A stretch of DNA of 16,043 nucleotides from Candidatus Gastranaerophilales bacterium (GTDB taxonomy: Bacteria > Cyanobacteriota > Vampirovibrionia > Gastranaerophilales > UBA9971), in contig JANQGS010000066.1 of assembly GCA_028277195.1 (NCBI GenBank), positions 1 through 16,043 on the forward strand. The letters run 5' to 3'. Positions within the stretch are counted from its first letter, which is position 1; the number at the start of each line of letters is the position of its first letter. Positions 5,364 through 12,002 of this stretch are shown in pieces. The notes below the pieces were generated by a model. It saw only the letters and a list, made by a program, of their open reading frames with translations. It was not told the DNA's origin and made no database searches. The position numbers were made by a program, and so were the translations under genes.

Positions 5364-7490
5364 CTAGAATATCGGGGCGAACACCAGTGATACTATCGCC
5401 ATTAACTTAAGAAGTATATTTAATGACGGACCTGATGTATCCTTGCAGGGGTCGCCGACTGTGTCGCCGGTAACTGCGGCTGCGTGGGCCGGACTGCCCT
5501 TTCCGCCGAGGTTTCCGGCTTCTATGTATTTTTTTGCGTTATCCCATGCCCCGCCGCTATTTGCCAGCATAATAGCGAGGCAAACACCCGCGGCAATCGC
5601 TCCAAACAGCATTCCTCCGAGCGCTTCCGGCCCTAGGAAAATCCCGAAAGCCACCGGGGAGGCTACTGCTATTAAACCGGGCACTAACATCTCCTTTATT
5701 GCAGAGCCTGTGCTGATATCAACACATCTCGCGTAATCAGGTTTTGCATTGCCTTCCATAATCCCGGCAATTTCCCTGAACTGTCGCCTGACTTCCTCGA
5801 CCATTTCGCTGGCAGCCTTGCCAACAGCTCCCATGGTCAGCGCGCAGAACACAAACGGCAGGGAAGCCCCGAACAACAGGCCTACCGCTACATTTGGGTT
5901 CAAAATATTTACTGAATCAAGCCCTACAACTTTTGAATAGGCCGTTAAGAGCGCTAAAGCCGTAAGTGCGGCTGAGCCAATGGCAAAGCCCTTTCCGATA
6001 GCGGCTGTTGTATTACCCACCGAATCAAGTTTATCTGTTTTTTCCCTTACCTCGGGCGGGAGGTGTGACATTTCCGCAATGCCGCCAGCCTTATCGGCTA
6101 TCGGGCCATAAGCGTCCACCGCGATAATCATTCCGGCAGTTGCGAGCATACCAATGGCTGAAAGAGCCACGCCATATGTGCCGCCGGCCCAGAATGCTAT
6201 TACCACCGCTATACAGATTGCGATTATCGGGAAGAATGTTGAAATCATACCGACCCCGAGCCCGGCAATAATATTTGTTGCCGCGCCCGTTATCGAGGTC
6301 CGGGCTATATGTTTTACGGGGTTGTATTCCGCTGATGTGTAGTACTGGGTCAGAAGGCCTATTGAGATGCCCGCAACCAGCCCAAAGAATAACGCCCAGA
6401 AAAGGTTGAAGTTCCCGGGCATAAAGTATTGAACAGCAAAGTATGACCCGCCAATCATTATTGCTCCTGAAGCGAAAGTCCCCCAGTTAAGGGCTTTCAT
6501 GGGGTCAGCCTTTTCGTCGGTCCTTACGAACGCTGTTCCGATAATCGATGATACAATGCCGATTGCCGCAATAACAAGCGGTAAAAGCACCCCATTTCCG
6601 TCCTGGAATGTGACAAACCCAAGTGTCATAGCAGCTATTATTGAGCCTACATAGGATTCAAACAGGTCAGCCCCCATACCCGCTACATCACCGACATTAT
6701 CGCCGACGTTATCAGCAATAACCGCAGGGTTTCTGGGGTCATCCTCGGGAATGCCGGATTCTACCTTTCCTACCAAATCAGCGCCAACATCAGCCGCCTT
6801 GGTGTAAATACCGCCACCGACACGCGCGAACAGCGCAATTGAGCTGCCGCCCAGCGCAAAGCCATTAACAATACCCGGGTCCTGGAAAATCATATAAAGT
6901 ACTGATAAACCTGTAAGGCCAAGCCCTACAACCACCATGCCCATAACGGTGCCGCCCGAGAATGCTATTCTCAACGCGCCGTTAAGTGATTTTGAGGCGG
7001 CCTGGGCTGTTTTTACGTTTGCTTTTGTGGAAATCGACATTCCCACAAAACCGGCTATTGCCGAGCAGACGCTTCCCGAAAGAAAGCATATGGCGGTTTG
7101 CATGTTGATAAAATAGGCAATAAGGCCGAAAACAGCCAGCACAAAGATTGAAAGTACGCTGTATTCACGCCTTAAAAAGGCCATTGCGCCTGTCTGGATG
7201 TATTCTGAAATTTCCGTCATCCTTTCATTGCCGGGCTCTGATTTTACTATTTTTTCAATAAGAAAAGTAGCGAAAACAAGTGATAAAACGCCTGCTGCCA
7301 GGGAGGAATAAACCAGGTTCTGTGTTGCGAGCACGTTAAAATTAAATACTGATACAACTATTGCGAGCGCCACGAGGATTATACCAACGCCAATATACTC
7401 AGCTCCCGCAAAGCCGCAACGTTCCCCGGGTTTGCAGCAGGAAGTATCCTTGCCCCCGTCCTGAACTTTAGGTTCTTCTGTCATGACCAT
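5364..7490 (-). CDS. hppA: Membrane-bound ion-translocating pyrophosphatase, K+-dependent type
   Basis: 708 residues from ATG 7490, chosen over an upstream in-frame ATG at 7547 because TAGGAGATTTTTT places a Shine-Dalgarno seven bases ahead; ATG 7484 is a close alternative. It splits pyrophosphate to phosphate and pumps H+ and/or Na+ across the membrane using about 16 hydrophobic helices. Diagnostic motifs are intact: GGGIYTKAADVGADLVGK (225-242), DDPRNPAVIADNVGDNVGD (250-268), DLFESYVGS (275-283) and near the C-terminus GDTVGDPCKDTSGPSLN (675-691). GNTTAAIGKG (492-501) has Ala at the position that is Lys in K+-independent enzymes, so K+ stimulation is expected. The gating Glu (E278) sits in DLFES rather than one turn later as in plant H+ pumps, consistent with Na+-pumping or related clades. 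A short N-terminal extension holds three Cys (18, 19, 25). The FliK-like gene follows 21 nt downstream. Confidence 0.96.
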   Translation of the reverse strand: MVMTEEPKVQDGGKDTSCCKPGERCGFAGAEYIGVGIILVALAIVVSVFNFNVLATQNLVYSSLAAGVLSLVFATFLIEKIVKSEPGNERMTEISEYIQTGAMAFLRREYSVLSIFVLAVFGLIAYFINMQTAICFLSGSVCSAIAGFVGMSISTKANVKTAQAASKSLNGALRIAFSGGTVMGMVVVGLGLTGLSVLYMIFQDPGIVNGFALGGSSIALFARVGGGIYTKAADVGADLVGKVESGIPEDDPRNPAVIADNVGDNVGDVAGMGADLFESYVGSIIAAMTLGFVTFQDGNGVLLPLVIAAIGIVSSIIGTAFVRTDEKADPMKALNWGTFASGAIMIGGSYFAVQYFMPGNFNLFWALFFGLVAGISIGLLTQYYTSAEYNPVKHIARTSITGAATNIIAGLGVGMISTFFPIIAICIAVVIAFWAGGTYGVALSAIGMLATAGMIIAVDAYGPIADKAGGIAEMSHLPPEVREKTDKLDSVGNTTAAIGKGFAIGSAALTALALLTAYSKVVGLDSVNILNPNVAVGLLFGASLPFVFCALTMGAVGKAASEMVEEVRRQFREIAGIMEGNAKPDYARCVDISTGSAIKEMLVPGLIAVASPVAFGIFLGPEALGGMLFGAIAAGVCLAIMLANSGGAWDNAKKYIEAGNLGGKGSPAHAAAVTGDTVGDPCKDTSGPSLNILLKLMAIVSLVFAPIF

Positions 7491-7546
7491 AAAAAATCTC
7501 CTATATAAAAAAATACTTAGAACTAATCCACCTTTAGGATATTCCA

Positions 7547-7573
7547 ATAATAATACAAATGCCAGTATGTAAA
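7547..7573 (-). promoter_or_regulatory. Candidate promoter for hppA
   Basis: On the minus strand TTTACA (7573-7568) is followed after 15 nt by TATTAT (7552-7547), about 57 bases before the chosen hppA start. The hexamers are good but the spacer is short, so the call is tentative. Confidence 0.3.
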
Positions 7574-7683
7574 GTATTTTTAATTTTTTTGCAGTATATC
7601 TTTAAGCCTTAACAAACCTTAATAAAATATATAAATAATAGCAATTTTTTAAATAAATTTAACTTATATAATATATAGGAGGA

Positions 7684-7751
7684 ACTAAAAAACTATCCCG
7701 GAGCAGGCAACTAAGAAATTTAAAAGACCGGATACTTAAAATATCCCGGAG
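7684..7751 (-). promoter_or_regulatory. Competing-hairpin region between trpF and hppA (terminator or attenuator-like)
   Basis: On the minus strand CTCCGGGATA occurs twice (7751-7742 and 7703-7694), with TATCCGG (7734-7728) between them. TATCCGG can pair with the first copy (7-nt loop, one bulged G) or with the second copy (26-nt loop), and only the second hairpin is followed directly by GTTTTTTAG (7693-7685). The two pairings exclude each other, as in transcription attenuators and riboswitch expression platforms. The simplest reading is termination of the trpF operon; a regulated leader for hppA is possible if transcription reads through or starts within trpF. The rest of the 283-nt gap (7491-7773) is AT-rich, with the candidate hppA promoter and no convincing small gene. 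Confidence 0.45.
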
Positions 7752-7758
7752 GTTTGAG

Positions 7759-7800
7759 CAAAGCAGAGTTGAATCAAAGCCCTGCTTTGTTATTTTTTAT
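7759..7800 (+). terminator. Plus-strand hairpin with T-run over the trpF 3' end
   Basis: CAAAGCAG (7759-7766) pairs perfectly with CTGCTTTG (7782-7789) across a 15-nt loop and is followed on the plus strand by TTATTTTTTAT. This has the form of an intrinsic terminator for plus-strand transcription, yet no plus-strand gene lies upstream. It could end an unannotated small RNA from the AT-rich gap (a TATAAT lies at 7667-7672) or block antisense transcription into trpF. It also contains the trpF stop codon. Confidence 0.35.
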
Positions 7801-8415
7801 TATGTTTTTCAGGGATTTAATTTTTTCTTTGTCCTTAATGCCCTTAGACGCCTCTAACCCGCTTGATAGGTCCAGTGCGAAAGGATTTACTTCCCTATAA
7901 GCCAGGTCTAAATTGCCGGGGCTAAGCCCTCCTGCCAAAATTATGGGCATATTATACAGCTTTGCCCTCTTCGCTATGTTCCAGTCAAAGGCTTTACCCG
8001 TGCCTCCCCTTTGCTTCCGGGCAAAAGTGTCAAGTAAAATATAAGAAACATACTCCCTGTAGCGGTTTATAAGCTCTAAATCGTTTATATCCTTAATACG
8101 GATTGCTTTTACAATTTCTATACCCGCCATTAAACCTGTTTTAGAACAATACCCGGGGCTTTCCTCCCCATGGAGCTGTATTTTTGTTACTCCGGCAGAC
8201 CCGGAAATGTCAATAACCTCACTAATTTCCGCATCAGCAAACACCCCAAACCTCTCCACTTTTTCGGGCAGGTTTTTTATTATTTGAGCTGCTTTTTGGG
8301 GCATTATATACCGGGGAGTATCCTTTACAAATATAAACCCAACAGCCCAAACTCCCGCATCAACTGCAAGCAGGGCATCTTCCAGCCTTGTTATGCCGCA
8401 TGCCTTAACTTTCAT
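7774..8415 (-). CDS. trpF: Phosphoribosylanthranilate isomerase
   Basis: 213 residues, full length for the family, a single (beta/alpha)8 barrel. It converts N-(5-phosphoribosyl)anthranilate to CdRP in tryptophan synthesis. The N-terminal KxCGIT motif (residues 4-9) supplies the catalytic Cys6, and LLDT (127-130) supplies the general acid Asp129. LHG (81-83), the phosphate-binding GGTG (137-140), AGGL (161-164) and DLSSGLE (182-188, usually DVSSGVE) are all in place, so it should be active. ATG 8415 is one base after the stop of the upstream metallo-hydrolase gene (TAA-G-ATG), so it is translated as part of that operon. No other trp gene is in the window, which makes this an orphan trpF. The identification itself is secure. 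Confidence 0.95.
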   Translation of the reverse strand: MKVKACGITRLEDALLAVDAGVWAVGFIFVKDTPRYIMPQKAAQIIKNLPEKVERFGVFADAEISEVIDISGSAGVTKIQLHGEESPGYCSKTGLMAGIEIVKAIRIKDINDLELINRYREYVSYILLDTFARKQRGGTGKAFDWNIAKRAKLYNMPIILAGGLSPGNLDLAYREVNPFALDLSSGLEASKGIKDKEKIKSLKNIIKNNKAGL

Positions 8416-8416
8416 C

Positions 8417-9067
8417 TTATATTTCCCGAGCCTGTTTCAGGGTCTTCTTGCCAAAAAAGGGATTGTTTTGTTTTTCATAACCTATTGAAGTTGCAGAGCC
8501 ATGTCCGGGGTATACTTTAATCCCTTCATCAAGCACAAACAGCCTGTTAACAACGGAATCCCCGAGCTGCTCATATGACCCGCCGGGAAGGTCAGTCCTT
8601 CCAACAGAATCCCTGAAAAGCGTATCTCCTGAAAACAATACATCATCTACCAGGTAGCAAACGCTTCCCGGTGAATGCCCGGGGGTATGTATTACCCTGA
8701 AATTTAAACCGCCTGCTTCAAGAACCTGCTCGTGTTCAATATATTCGTCAATTACCGGTATTTCCATGTCAGGCAGCCCGAACATCATTAACTGTTCCTT
8801 AAACCTGTCGACAAGAAACCTGTCGTCCTTATGGATAAAGGTTTTAACTCCTGCTTTTGCTTTCAGCTCAACATCCCCGGCAACATGGTCAAGGTGGCCA
8901 TGCGTGTGAAAGATATATTTAAGGTTTGCACCTGCATCTTCAACCTCCCGCATGGTGGCCTCGTAGTCGCCGCCCGCATCAATAAGCACGGCATCATGTG
9001 TTTTCCTGCACATAACCAGGTAGTTATTGGAAGCAAAAGTCCCTGAGGTTAGGATTCTAATAAGCAT
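8417..9067 (-). CDS. Metallo-beta-lactamase-fold hydrolase, glyoxalase II (GloC/YcbL)-like
   Basis: 216 residues. All seven ligands of a glyoxalase II-type binuclear metal site are visible: HTHGHLDH (H56, H58, D60, H61), H131 in HTPGHSPGS, D148 in FSGDTLF and H189 in YPGHGS. The GRTDLPGGS segment (156-164) is typical of the short YcbL/GloC branch, which hydrolyses S-lactoylglutathione-type thioesters and lacks the long C-terminal substrate-binding domain of classical GloB. The natural substrate in an organism of unknown thiol chemistry cannot be stated. ATG 9067 overlaps the MscS stop by one base (TAATG), and trpF follows after one base, so the three are tightly coupled. Other MBL-fold hydrolases such as persulfide dioxygenases share many motifs and remain possible. 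Confidence 0.85.
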   Translation of the reverse strand: MLIRILTSGTFASNNYLVMCRKTHDAVLIDAGGDYEATMREVEDAGANLKYIFHTHGHLDHVAGDVELKAKAGVKTFIHKDDRFLVDRFKEQLMMFGLPDMEIPVIDEYIEHEQVLEAGGLNFRVIHTPGHSPGSVCYLVDDVLFSGDTLFRDSVGRTDLPGGSYEQLGDSVVNRLFVLDEGIKVYPGHGSATSIGYEKQNNPFFGKKTLKQAREI

Positions 9068-10209
9068 TATGATTTCTCCTGAAGGTATTTAGGGTATTCT
9101 TTCAGTTGATTGAGATACAGTGTCTGTGTGGGGAACGCAAACTCAATGCCGTTTTTATTAAACTCCCTGAATATGCTCAGGAAAATTTCCTGCCTGATAC
9201 GCAGGTACTCACCCCAATCTGTAGTGTTTGTAAAGATATAAAGCATTATCTTCAGTGAATGAGAGCCGAACTGGTTAAAATGTATTTGCTGGTATTCCTC
9301 CATTTCAGGGTGTCTCCGGACTATTTGCCTGCAAATATCCACTGCCAGTTCTACTTTTTCAGGGGGTGTGTCGTATGTAATCTCTATAAATTCATATATT
9401 CGGCGTTTTTTATGTGCGGAAACGTTTTTAATGGTGGCATTTGCCATTTCATTATTTGGTATAATGATTAAAGTATTGTCAAAAGCCCTTATCCTGGTCG
9501 ATCTCAGAGATATATCCTCAACAATCCCTTCAACATTGCCTCCTGCAACGCTTTTGTCAACTATTATCCAGTCCCCGGGCTTGTAAACATGGTCTGCGAC
9601 CACAAAAATTGAGCCAAATACGTTCGCTATAGATTCTTTTGCCGCAAAACCAACTGCCAGGCCTGTTATTCCAAAACCAGCCACCAGCGAAGTTACTGAA
9701 TAACCCCAGTTCTGGATTACTATTATTATTGCAATAAAGGCTATAGCTACCTTTAAGGCTCTTTTCATCAGGGGAAAGAAGTAAAATATCAGGAGTTCAC
9801 TTCTTTTTCTTTCTTTTTCCCTGTTCAAATGCTTTGCGAGAAATACGTCGAACACATCAACGAGTCTGAAAGCAAGCCAGGTAAGTAACATTGCCACAAG
9901 GGTCTCTGTAATTGCCTTTGATGCTGTTTTTATCGGTAGTGTTGAGTCCTGTATGCCCAGGATAAGAAGCGCCACATAAATACTGACCACATAAAATAAC
10001 CATATAACAGGCTTTTCTACCGCTTCTATAATATTATCGTCCAGCTCTGTTGTTGTTTTTTCAGCTTTTTGCCTGAAAAATTTGAATAATATCAAGCTCA
10101 AAAATTTATCCACAAATAAAATAAGGAAAATCATCCCGATAAATATCAGGATTTGCGGGAGCGACAGCCCGAAAAAATTATAATTTTTCAGTAATTCCAG
10201 GGTTTCCAT
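9067..10209 (-). CDS. Small-conductance mechanosensitive channel, MscS family
   Basis: 380 residues from ATG 10209, with GGGGA eight bases upstream and 18 nt after the preceding gene. About five hydrophobic helices precede and include the pore: roughly 14-37, 70-88, 100-117, 148-168 and the Gly/Ala-rich pore helix GFGITGLAVGFAAKESIANV. The latter continues into GSIFVVADHVYKPGDWI, the MscS family signature. The beta domain (VEGIVEDISLRSTRIRAFDNTLIIIPN) and the C-terminal alpha/beta domain are complete. Such channels open under membrane tension and release solutes during osmotic downshift. The extra N-terminal helices place it with YnaI/YbdG-like members rather than the minimal three-helix MscS. 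It is the second gene of a four-gene operon. Confidence 0.93.
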   Translation of the reverse strand: METLELLKNYNFFGLSLPQILIFIGMIFLILFVDKFLSLILFKFFRQKAEKTTTELDDNIIEAVEKPVIWLFYVVSIYVALLILGIQDSTLPIKTASKAITETLVAMLLTWLAFRLVDVFDVFLAKHLNREKERKRSELLIFYFFPLMKRALKVAIAFIAIIIVIQNWGYSVTSLVAGFGITGLAVGFAAKESIANVFGSIFVVADHVYKPGDWIIVDKSVAGGNVEGIVEDISLRSTRIRAFDNTLIIIPNNEMANATIKNVSAHKKRRIYEFIEITYDTPPEKVELAVDICRQIVRRHPEMEEYQQIHFNQFGSHSLKIMLYIFTNTTDWGEYLRIRQEIFLSIFREFNKNGIEFAFPTQTLYLNQLKEYPKYLQEKS

Positions 10210-10227
10210 ATTCTATTTCCCCGAATT

Positions 10228-10572
10228 TTAAAACTTTGTCCTGTTCAGTTTGTTCCTGAGTTCACGGAACCTTGTAACATCTTCCTGAACCTTTGCCGAC
10301 TCCTTGTAAATAATCTGTGAAGCCGGGTGCACCATTAGAATATAATCTATATGAACTTTTAAAAAGTCATACTTTTTCGGGGGGCCGCCGTTTTTCTTTG
10401 TTATTTCAGCGTCAGTGACCGCGATAAAGCGTTTGTCCTTATCGTTCAGGAGGTCGGTCAATTCCCTGTTTGTGCTTGTGTACTTGGAGACATGGACACA
10501 GCCTTTGATTTCGTGGTCAATTGTAGTTATCAGAACTTCTATAGGTATTGTATCAACAACTTTTTTTGTCAT
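10228..10572 (-). CDS. Unknown 114-residue soluble protein, first gene of the MscS operon
   Basis: No confident family is recognised. The protein has no signal peptide or membrane helix. Alternating strands (IPIEVLITTID, EIKGCVHVS, RFIAVTDAEI, DFLKVHIDYILMVHPAS) suggest a small beta-barrel, with the charged helical ending KVQEDVTRFRELRNKLNRTKF. A segment NRELTDLLNDKDKRFIAVTDAEI followed by a hydrophobic VHIDYILMVHP recalls small conserved proteins of unknown function in which a 'loss of N residues, x-DLLN-x-x-RF-x-x-x-TDA' pattern recurs; this is recollection, not a search. ATG 10572 has an AGGAG about 13 bases upstream, longer than usual, and a consensus TATAAT lies just before it. Its stop is 18 nt from mscS, so it probably is co-transcribed with it. 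The coding reading is supported by good protein-like composition and operon position. Confidence 0.65.
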   Translation of the reverse strand: MTKKVVDTIPIEVLITTIDHEIKGCVHVSKYTSTNRELTDLLNDKDKRFIAVTDAEITKKNGGPPKKYDFLKVHIDYILMVHPASQIIYKESAKVQEDVTRFRELRNKLNRTKF

Positions 10573-10597
10573 ATATTCAGTAAAACTCCTTTTTTAT

Positions 10598-10626
10598 ATT
10601 ATATAGCATAATACAAATTTTAATAA
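10598..10626 (-). promoter_or_regulatory. Candidate promoter for the 114-aa gene/mscS/gloC-like/trpF operon
   Basis: On the minus strand TTATTA (10626-10621) and a perfect TATAAT (10603-10598) are separated by exactly 17 nt. The predicted transcription start near 10591 leaves a leader of about 19 nt that begins at the AGGAG ribosome-binding site. Confidence 0.5.
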
Positions 10627-10638
10627 CTATTTATTATA

Positions 10639-10850
10639 GTAACTACAAGTAGCAGTCAGAATTTTTTCAAAATTCCCCGCCCCGCCCTTCCTGAAGGTGT
10701 TTGGGAGACTATGCCTCCCAAAAATTTTTATAAAAAATTTGAAAAAATTATTCAAAATCTATATAAAAATTGTTAAGGGCGAAGCCCTTAACCACCACTA
10801 GGGCCGGGCGGGGGGGATTTTGAAGAATTTTTAAGGTGCTGAGTAGTTGC
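10639..10850. repeat. Nested inverted-repeat element in the divergent intergenic region (MITE-like or structured RNA)
   Basis: Most of the 382-nt gap between the divergent operons (10573-10954) is occupied by this palindromic element. Arms of about 30 nt, 10660-10689 (AATTTTTTCAAAATTCCCCG then CCCGCCC) and 10801-10832 (GGGCCGGGCGGGGGGG then ATTTTGAAGAATT), are near-perfect reverse complements. Outer GTAACTAC (10639-10646) and GTAGTTGC (10843-10850) extend the symmetry. Inside are TTTGGGAG/CTCCCAAA (10700-10722), a TTTGAA/TTCAAA pair (10738-10756) and a perfect 9-bp stem GTTAAGGGC-gaa-GCCCTTAAC (10772-10792). No reading frame of note lies within. The form suits a non-autonomous transposable element or a multi-hairpin RNA; no clear target-site duplication was seen. 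The remaining 10851-10954 is AT-rich, probably holding the cpaB promoter, though no pair of hexamers stands out. Confidence 0.6.
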
Positions 10851-10954
10851 TTTAAAAGTACAGTATAAAGTTTCATGAAATAAAACCGATATAAAACATA
10901 GGAAAATATTGCATTTGCAGGCTTTTAAGTATATCCAGAGGCTATATATTTCAT

Positions 10955-11989
10955 ATGAGGGTAAACAAAAAAAACAAGAAAAAAATTATTATAGCTGTTG
11001 CCCTGGGCGGGATAGCAACCTTTTTCATTTTCGGCTCAATGAACAGCAAAAATGCTGCCATGGAGGAAATGAACAGAATGCTCGCGGAACAAAAAGCCGC
11101 CATGGAAGAACTTCAAAAAAATCCGTTTGAAGAGGAGGAAAAAAATTCGAAAATTCACGCTGTAATAGCAGCAGGTGACCTTAACGTGGGGGACGTGTTT
11201 ACTGCTGAATTGCTTGAAGTTAAGGAATATGACGAGGACGCGTTGCCTGAAGGGTATTTTAAGACCGTGGCAATGGTTGTGGGGAAAAAAGCCGGTAAAA
11301 ACCTCGTAAAAGGCCAGTTTATAACCACCGCGGAAATCCAGTCGGAGGATATTTCCTCAATAGAAATACCAAATGACATGAGGGCCATTTCCATACCAAC
11401 GGAAAGGTTTAAAGGACTTGCTTCCCATATAAGGGTTGGCTCAAGGGTTGACCTTTTAAAAGCGTCCGGTACGCCTGAGTTTATTGCCCAGAATATCAGG
11501 ATAGTCGCTTTTGAGGCCGGGACAACCGCCGACTCGGGCGGCTCAAGGTATAACGCAAACGCCGGCAACAGGGTAAGCACGCGCTACCTGAGCGCAAACC
11601 GGGCGAGCGCCATAACCTTTCTTATACCTGTAGATTTGGTATCCGGAATTATGGACAGTATTTCCGGGGGCCAGCTTCAAATTATTACAAGGAACAATAA
11701 TGACGATAAGGTTGTAATAACCGAAAAAGAACTGCCCCCGCCCCCTTCCGAGAATCTGGAAGTTGTAAATATTAAAATTCCCGATGAGCCCCTGAAGGGG
11801 AAAAACCTTGAGCCCCCGAGCATGCCTGCTCCGGAGCCCAGAAAAGTTGAAATAATAAAAGCAACTGCCGTTTCTACAATAGATTTTGAAACAGAAGGAC
11901 TGAAAAGCCTTGAAAATGAGAAAAAAGACAGTACCGACTCCTCAACGGATTTATCAAAACTGAAGGAATTACTTGATATGGTTCAATAA
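10955..11989 (+). CDS. cpaB: Flp/Tad pilus assembly protein CpaB (RcpC)
   Basis: 344 residues from ATG 10955; AGAGG lies 13 bases upstream, a loose fit. A short basic N-terminus and a membrane helix (about 11-28) anchor the protein, with a Met/Glu-rich helical spacer to about 60. An SAF domain follows (67-128: HAVIAAGDLNVGDVFTAELL, then GKKAGKNLVKGQFITTAEI), then the CpaB/RcpC beta domain (about 138-250: MRAISIPTERFKGLASHIRVG, SRVDLLKASG, ITFLIPVDLVSGIMDSISGG). In Tad systems CpaB sits in the periplasm next to the secretin and may guide or stabilise it. An extra 85-residue C-terminal tail starts with PPPP (261-264) and is proline- and Glu/Lys-rich, ending in a helix KLKELLDMVQ; this is longer than the SAF/RcpC core requires. 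cpaC, cpaE and cpaF follow, which makes the assignment secure. Confidence 0.88.
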   Translation: MRVNKKNKKKIIIAVALGGIATFFIFGSMNSKNAAMEEMNRMLAEQKAAMEELQKNPFEEEEKNSKIHAVIAAGDLNVGDVFTAELLEVKEYDEDALPEGYFKTVAMVVGKKAGKNLVKGQFITTAEIQSEDISSIEIPNDMRAISIPTERFKGLASHIRVGSRVDLLKASGTPEFIAQNIRIVAFEAGTTADSGGSRYNANAGNRVSTRYLSANRASAITFLIPVDLVSGIMDSISGGQLQIITRNNNDDKVVITEKELPPPPSENLEVVNIKIPDEPLKGKNLEPPSMPAPEPRKVEIIKATAVSTIDFETEGLKSLENEKKDSTDSSTDLSKLKELLDMVQ

Positions 11990-12002
11990 GAGGTTAAACA
12001 GC

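Noticed and set aside
7490..7547. An earlier hppA start at ATG 7547 adding 19 residues
   Set aside because: No ribosome-binding site ahead of it, the added peptide is unlike the family, and the ATG at 7490 has a well-placed AGGAG.
7676..7800. A known riboswitch or SRP/6S-like RNA in the trpF-hppA gap
   Set aside because: Compared by eye with c-di-GMP-I, preQ1, TPP, cobalamin and SRP core motifs; none of the conserved cores is present, so no class was assigned.
8170..8520. Plus-strand open frame across the trpF/metallo-hydrolase junction
   Set aside because: Antisense to two well-supported genes and has no coding character of its own.
10573..10954. A CRISPR array or phage attachment site in the palindromic gap
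   Set aside because: The repeats are inverted and nested rather than regularly spaced direct repeats, and no cas, integrase or tRNA gene is nearby.
10909..11130. Plus-strand frame overlapping the start of cpaB
   Set aside because: Most of it lies in the cpaB gene in another frame, and the translation looks random (Lys/Gln/His-rich, no pattern).
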